Shown here: positions 61,222 through 64,000 of the stretch, piece by piece | Layout: each line of letters starts with the position of its first letter | Position numbering within the stretch: position 1 is the stretch's first letter | DNA from: DATKFM01 sp963810485 | GTDB taxonomy: Bacteria > Pseudomonadota > Alphaproteobacteria > Dongiales > Dongiaceae | Reading direction: 5' to 3' | Assembly (NCBI GenBank): GCA_963810485.1 | Contig: CAWENQ010000008.1 | Location: 186,001 to 250,000 of the forward strand | Length of the DNA: 64,000 bases | Program-made: the position numbers and the translations under genes | Notes under the pieces: model-generated | What the model was told of the DNA's origin: nothing | Database searches by the model: none | Seen by the model: only the letters and a program-made list of their open reading frames with translations

Positions 61222-62748
61222 ATGGATAGGCAGAACACACCGACGCCCGCCGCGGCTGGATTGCAGGCTGCCGTGGCGCTCTATCGGGCGGGGCGCTTTG
61301 CCGATACCGAGCGCGCCTGCGGCGAGATCCTGGCCACCGCGCCTGACAACATTCCGGCGAAGGTGCTGTGCGCGCAAGCGATGGCGCAGCGCGGCGATCC
61401 CTGGGGTGCCATCAAGCTATTGCGGGACGCACTTCGCATGCGTCCGGACGCGGCGCCAGCCCTGAACAGCCTGGTGGTGCTGCTGCTCCGCAATGGACAG
61501 GTGGAAGACGCCAGGGCCGCCTGCGACCAGTGCCTCGCGATCGATCCCCGCAACGTCGCCGCCTTCTACAATCTCGGCCAGATCGCCGACATGGCGGGCA
61601 AGCCCGATGAGGCCGCCATTGCCTACAGGCGCGCCCTCGACCTGAACCCGCAGCTTACGGCAGCCATGGTGCCGTTGGCGCTCGCCCTGCAGAAACTGGG
61701 ACGGGACGACGATGCGATTGCCGTCTATGACCGCGTTCCCGCCGGGGACAAGAGCGAGTTCATCGCCCTGTTCAATCGCGGCTTGTTGCAGCAGGGGCGG
61801 GGAAATCTGCTTGAAGCCGAGTCGGCGTTTTCGCGGGCCGGCGAGATCGACCCGGCGGATCCCAAGCCGCGCTTTCAGCTCGGCGGCGTCTTCTATGCCC
61901 TGGGACGCTTCGACGAGGCGATCGATTGCTACCGGCAGCTCCTGCTGCGGAAGACCGATACGGCGGGGGTGCATGGCAATCTGGCGAAGGCATTGTGGGC
62001 CAAAGGCGATGCGGCGGGCGCGCTGGCGGCTTGCGACGACGGCCTGCGGCAACGGCCCGGCGACACCGCCGTCATCGCCTTCAAGGCGGCGATGCTGCTG
62101 GAAAACGGCGACACTGCCGCCGCCCGGGCGCTGGTGGATTTCGATCGGCTGATGAAGCCGATCCGCATCCCGCCGCCGCCGGGTTTCGACGACATTCCCG
62201 AATTCAACAAGGCGATCTCGCAGTATGCCTTGACGCATCCGACATTGGTTTTCGAGCCGCGCAACCACGCGACCAAGAGCGGCCGGCATACCGGTGAACT
62301 CATGCTCAAGCCCGGCGGCCCGGTGCCCGCTTTCGCCAGCGCCGTGGCAGCGGAAGTTCGCCGGTATATGCAGGACGTGCCCATCGATCCGGCCCATCCA
62401 TTCGCCGCCCAGCGGCCGGCCCGCTGGCGCTTGTCCGCCTGGGCAGTCGTCATGGAGGGGCAGGGCTACCAGGCGCCGCACATTCATCCGCAGGCCTGGC
62501 TCAGCGGCGTCTATTACGCCAGCGTGCCGCCGGACATGGCGGCTTCGGATACGGAGCAGGCGGGATGGATCGAATTCGGCGAGCCGCTGCCGGACTACCG
62601 CTTCACCGCGAAGCCGGAACTCCGCCTGATTCAGCCCGAGGAAGGGCTGATGCTGCTCTTTCCCTCCTACTTCTTCCATCGCACGCTGCCCTTCAGCGCC
62701 GGCGGAACGCGGATCAGCATCGCCTTCGACGTGGTTCCCACGGCATAG
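61222..62748 (+). CDS. TPR protein with C-terminal 2OG-Fe(II) oxygenase domain
   Basis: A 508-residue protein. Eight or so TPR units fill residues about 10-290 (AVALYRAGRFADTERACGEILATAPDN, AFYNLGQIADMAGKPDEAAIAYRRALDLNP). The C-terminal domain (about 355-505) matches the putative 2OG-Fe(II) oxygenase 5 family, with ligands in HIHPQAWLSGVYYASVP and the distal FPSYFFHRTLPF, then RISIAFDV. It probably hydroxylates a protein or peptide bound by the TPR. It is a single gene, convergent with the aminotransferase. Confidence 0.85.
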   Translation: MDRQNTPTPAAAGLQAAVALYRAGRFADTERACGEILATAPDNIPAKVLCAQAMAQRGDPWGAIKLLRDALRMRPDAAPALNSLVVLLLRNGQVEDARAACDQCLAIDPRNVAAFYNLGQIADMAGKPDEAAIAYRRALDLNPQLTAAMVPLALALQKLGRDDDAIAVYDRVPAGDKSEFIALFNRGLLQQGRGNLLEAESAFSRAGEIDPADPKPRFQLGGVFYALGRFDEAIDCYRQLLLRKTDTAGVHGNLAKALWAKGDAAGALAACDDGLRQRPGDTAVIAFKAAMLLENGDTAAARALVDFDRLMKPIRIPPPPGFDDIPEFNKAISQYALTHPTLVFEPRNHATKSGRHTGELMLKPGGPVPAFASAVAAEVRRYMQDVPIDPAHPFAAQRPARWRLSAWAVVMEGQGYQAPHIHPQAWLSGVYYASVPPDMAASDTEQAGWIEFGEPLPDYRFTAKPELRLIQPEEGLMLLFPSYFFHRTLPFSAGGTRISIAFDVVPTA

Positions 62749-62756
62749 GGGCGCTC

Positions 62757-63863
62757 TTACTGAGCTGCTGCCTTCAGCGCCTGGGGCAATATTTCGGCGA
62801 AGGCAGCGAGGTCGGCATCGGTACCGGCGCTGACGCGGATGCAGCGGTCCAGCGGCGCCACGCCGGGCATGCGGACGAAGATTTCCCTGGCGATCAGTTC
62901 CTTCAGCACGGTGCGGGCGTAGTTGCCGTCACGGCCGCAATCGATGGCGACGAAATTCGCGGCCGAGGGTAGCGGCTTAAGGCCGTTGTCGCGGGCGATG
63001 GCGGCAATGCGGTCGCGGGCGCCGCCGACGCTTTTGACGACGCTTGCAAGATGCGCGCCATCGGCCAGCGCCGCCAGCGCGCCGGCCTGGGCGATGCGAT
63101 TGACGCCGAAATGGTTGCGGATCTTGTCGAAGGCCTTGATCAGCGACGCCTCGCCGATGGCATAGCCGACGCGCAGCCCCGCCATGCCGTGGGCTTTTGA
63201 AAATGTGCGGAAGCGCAGGACGCGCGGGTTTGTCACATCCAGCGGCGGCATGGTGCCGTCGGGCGCGAACTCGCCATAGGCCTCGTCGAGGCAGAGCACC
63301 GCGCCCTCGGGGACCCGGTCGATTAGGCGCTGCACTTCAGCCGCAGGCCACCAGCTCCCCATGGGATTGTCGGGGTTGGCGAAGTAGATCAATCGCGCCC
63401 TTTCGCGCTGCGCCAGGTCCAGCAATGAGTTCGGATCTTCGCGATCGTCCACATAGGGCGTGGTGACGAGCCGCCCGCCGAAACCATTCACGTGGAAGTT
63501 GTAGGTGGGGTAGGCACCCAGTGACGTCGCCACCGTAACGCCGGGCTCGACGAACAGCCGGATCACATAGCCGAACAGCCCGTCGATCCCCTCGCCGACG
63601 ACGATGTTGTCGGGCGCGATCTTGTAGTGCGCGGCCAGCGCCTGCTTCAGATCATGGTTCTCGGGATCGCAATATTTCCACGCCTCGGCCGCCGCCGTCT
63701 CCATAGCAGCTATTGCCTCGGGCGAAGGCCCAAACACGCTCTCATTGGCGCCGATGCGAGCCCGGAACAACCGTCCCCGCGCCCGCTCCTGCGCTTCCGG
63801 CCCGACGAAGGGCACGGTGGAAGGGAGCTTGTCGACGAGGGGGGTGAAGGGATGGGTGGGCAT
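62757..63863 (-). CDS. Histidinol-phosphate aminotransferase-like PLP enzyme
   Basis: A 368-residue fold type I aminotransferase of the HisC group. Markers are NESVFGPSPEAIAAM, GEGIDGLFGYVIRLFVEPG, FANPDNPMGSW, DEAYGEF and the PLP Lys in RTFSKAHGMAGLRVGY. The start at 63863 (MPTHPFTP) matches family length. It may act in histidine synthesis or on aromatic amino acids; no his genes are next to it. The stop lies 8 bp past the stop of the convergent TPR-oxygenase gene. Confidence 0.87.
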   Translation of the reverse strand: MPTHPFTPLVDKLPSTVPFVGPEAQERARGRLFRARIGANESVFGPSPEAIAAMETAAAEAWKYCDPENHDLKQALAAHYKIAPDNIVVGEGIDGLFGYVIRLFVEPGVTVATSLGAYPTYNFHVNGFGGRLVTTPYVDDREDPNSLLDLAQRERARLIYFANPDNPMGSWWPAAEVQRLIDRVPEGAVLCLDEAYGEFAPDGTMPPLDVTNPRVLRFRTFSKAHGMAGLRVGYAIGEASLIKAFDKIRNHFGVNRIAQAGALAALADGAHLASVVKSVGGARDRIAAIARDNGLKPLPSAANFVAIDCGRDGNYARTVLKELIAREIFVRMPGVAPLDRCIRVSAGTDADLAAFAEILPQALKAAAQ

Positions 63864-63939
63864 ATGGATCGAACTTCTGAAAATGATGGTGGCGCGATTG
63901 CAAAACCCAATCACCCTACATCGCAGCCAATAATTGTCA

Positions 63940-63973
63940 TCCCGGAAACCGAGCGTCAGCGAGGTTGTCCGGG
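63940..63973. repeat. Intergenic TCCCGGA inverted repeat
   Basis: Arms around TCCCGGAAACC and GGTTGTCCGGGA are separated by a short GAGCGTCAGCGA spacer. This 'CATCCCGGA...TCCGGGA' form is a dispersed intergenic palindrome common in alphaproteobacterial genomes. It lies upstream of the aminotransferase, at the window edge. Confidence 0.6.
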
Positions 63974-64000
63974 AACCATGAACACCAAGCAGCAGTCAAG

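Overview
The window is high-GC DNA (64 kb) from an alphaproteobacterium. The evidence is the gene set: long-form leuA, pmbA, an rsmD/rluB/tadA neighbourhood, DUF4170, DUF4166 and DUF3137 genes, several class III cyclase-domain proteins, two methyl-accepting chemotaxis proteins, and GC-rich palindromic intergenic repeats. Most genes look like Rhodospirillales-type chromosome. I cannot name a genus from the sequence alone. I see no rRNA, tRNA, CRISPR array or intact transposase.

Layout. 0-2 kb: an EmrAB-type efflux pump with its MarR regulator. 2-12.4 kb: the tRNA/rRNA modification genes rsmD, rluB-like and tadA. They are pulled apart by two tandem ureohydrolases, a WrbA quinone reductase, a nitronate-monooxygenase-like enzyme with a divergent HxlR regulator, a PuuD-like amidotransferase and a homocysteine methyltransferase. 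12.6-21 kb: an OmpA-like protein, a GAF/PAS cyclase, a PuuB-like oxidase, three tandem secreted proteins of unknown function, and purD. 21-33.7 kb: xseA, an M23 peptidase, two chemotaxis receptors around a dihaem cytochrome peroxidase fused to a cupredoxin, and a lipid/envelope cluster (glycosyltransferase, LpxH-like hydrolase, diacylglycerol kinase, FAD reductase). 33.7-38.2 kb: pmbA, GNAT, DUF4166 and gamma-glutamyltransferase. 38.2-40.7 kb: a decayed segment with a broken HxlR regulator and a broken FAD oxidase.

The most unusual region is 40.7-46.8 kb. Five tightly coupled genes encode a sensor protein with a cyclase-like domain, an MlaE-like permease, an ABC-ATPase-like protein, an MCE/MlaD protein and a TPR lipoprotein. 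The ATPase has lost Walker A, the signature motif, the catalytic Glu and the H-loop. The cyclase domain has lost its metal and transition-state residues. The block lies between two 44-bp direct repeats, one of which is the 3' end of the AMP nucleosidase gene. This looks like a cassette inserted at the end of that gene, carrying a lipid transporter with a non-catalytic motor and sensor.

46.8-64 kb: amn, DUF3137, leuA, an HpnP-like B12 radical SAM enzyme, ubiD, small secreted and TPR proteins, two candidate 2-oxoglutarate/Fe(II) oxygenases, a duplicated DUF4170 protein, a cyclase fused to a MarR-type domain, and a HisC-like aminotransferase.

Several otherwise well-conserved genes (rluB-like, puuD-like, ggt twice, amn) carry single-base frameshifts, all of the one-extra-base type. 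Either the sequence has insertion errors or these genes are recent pseudogenes.
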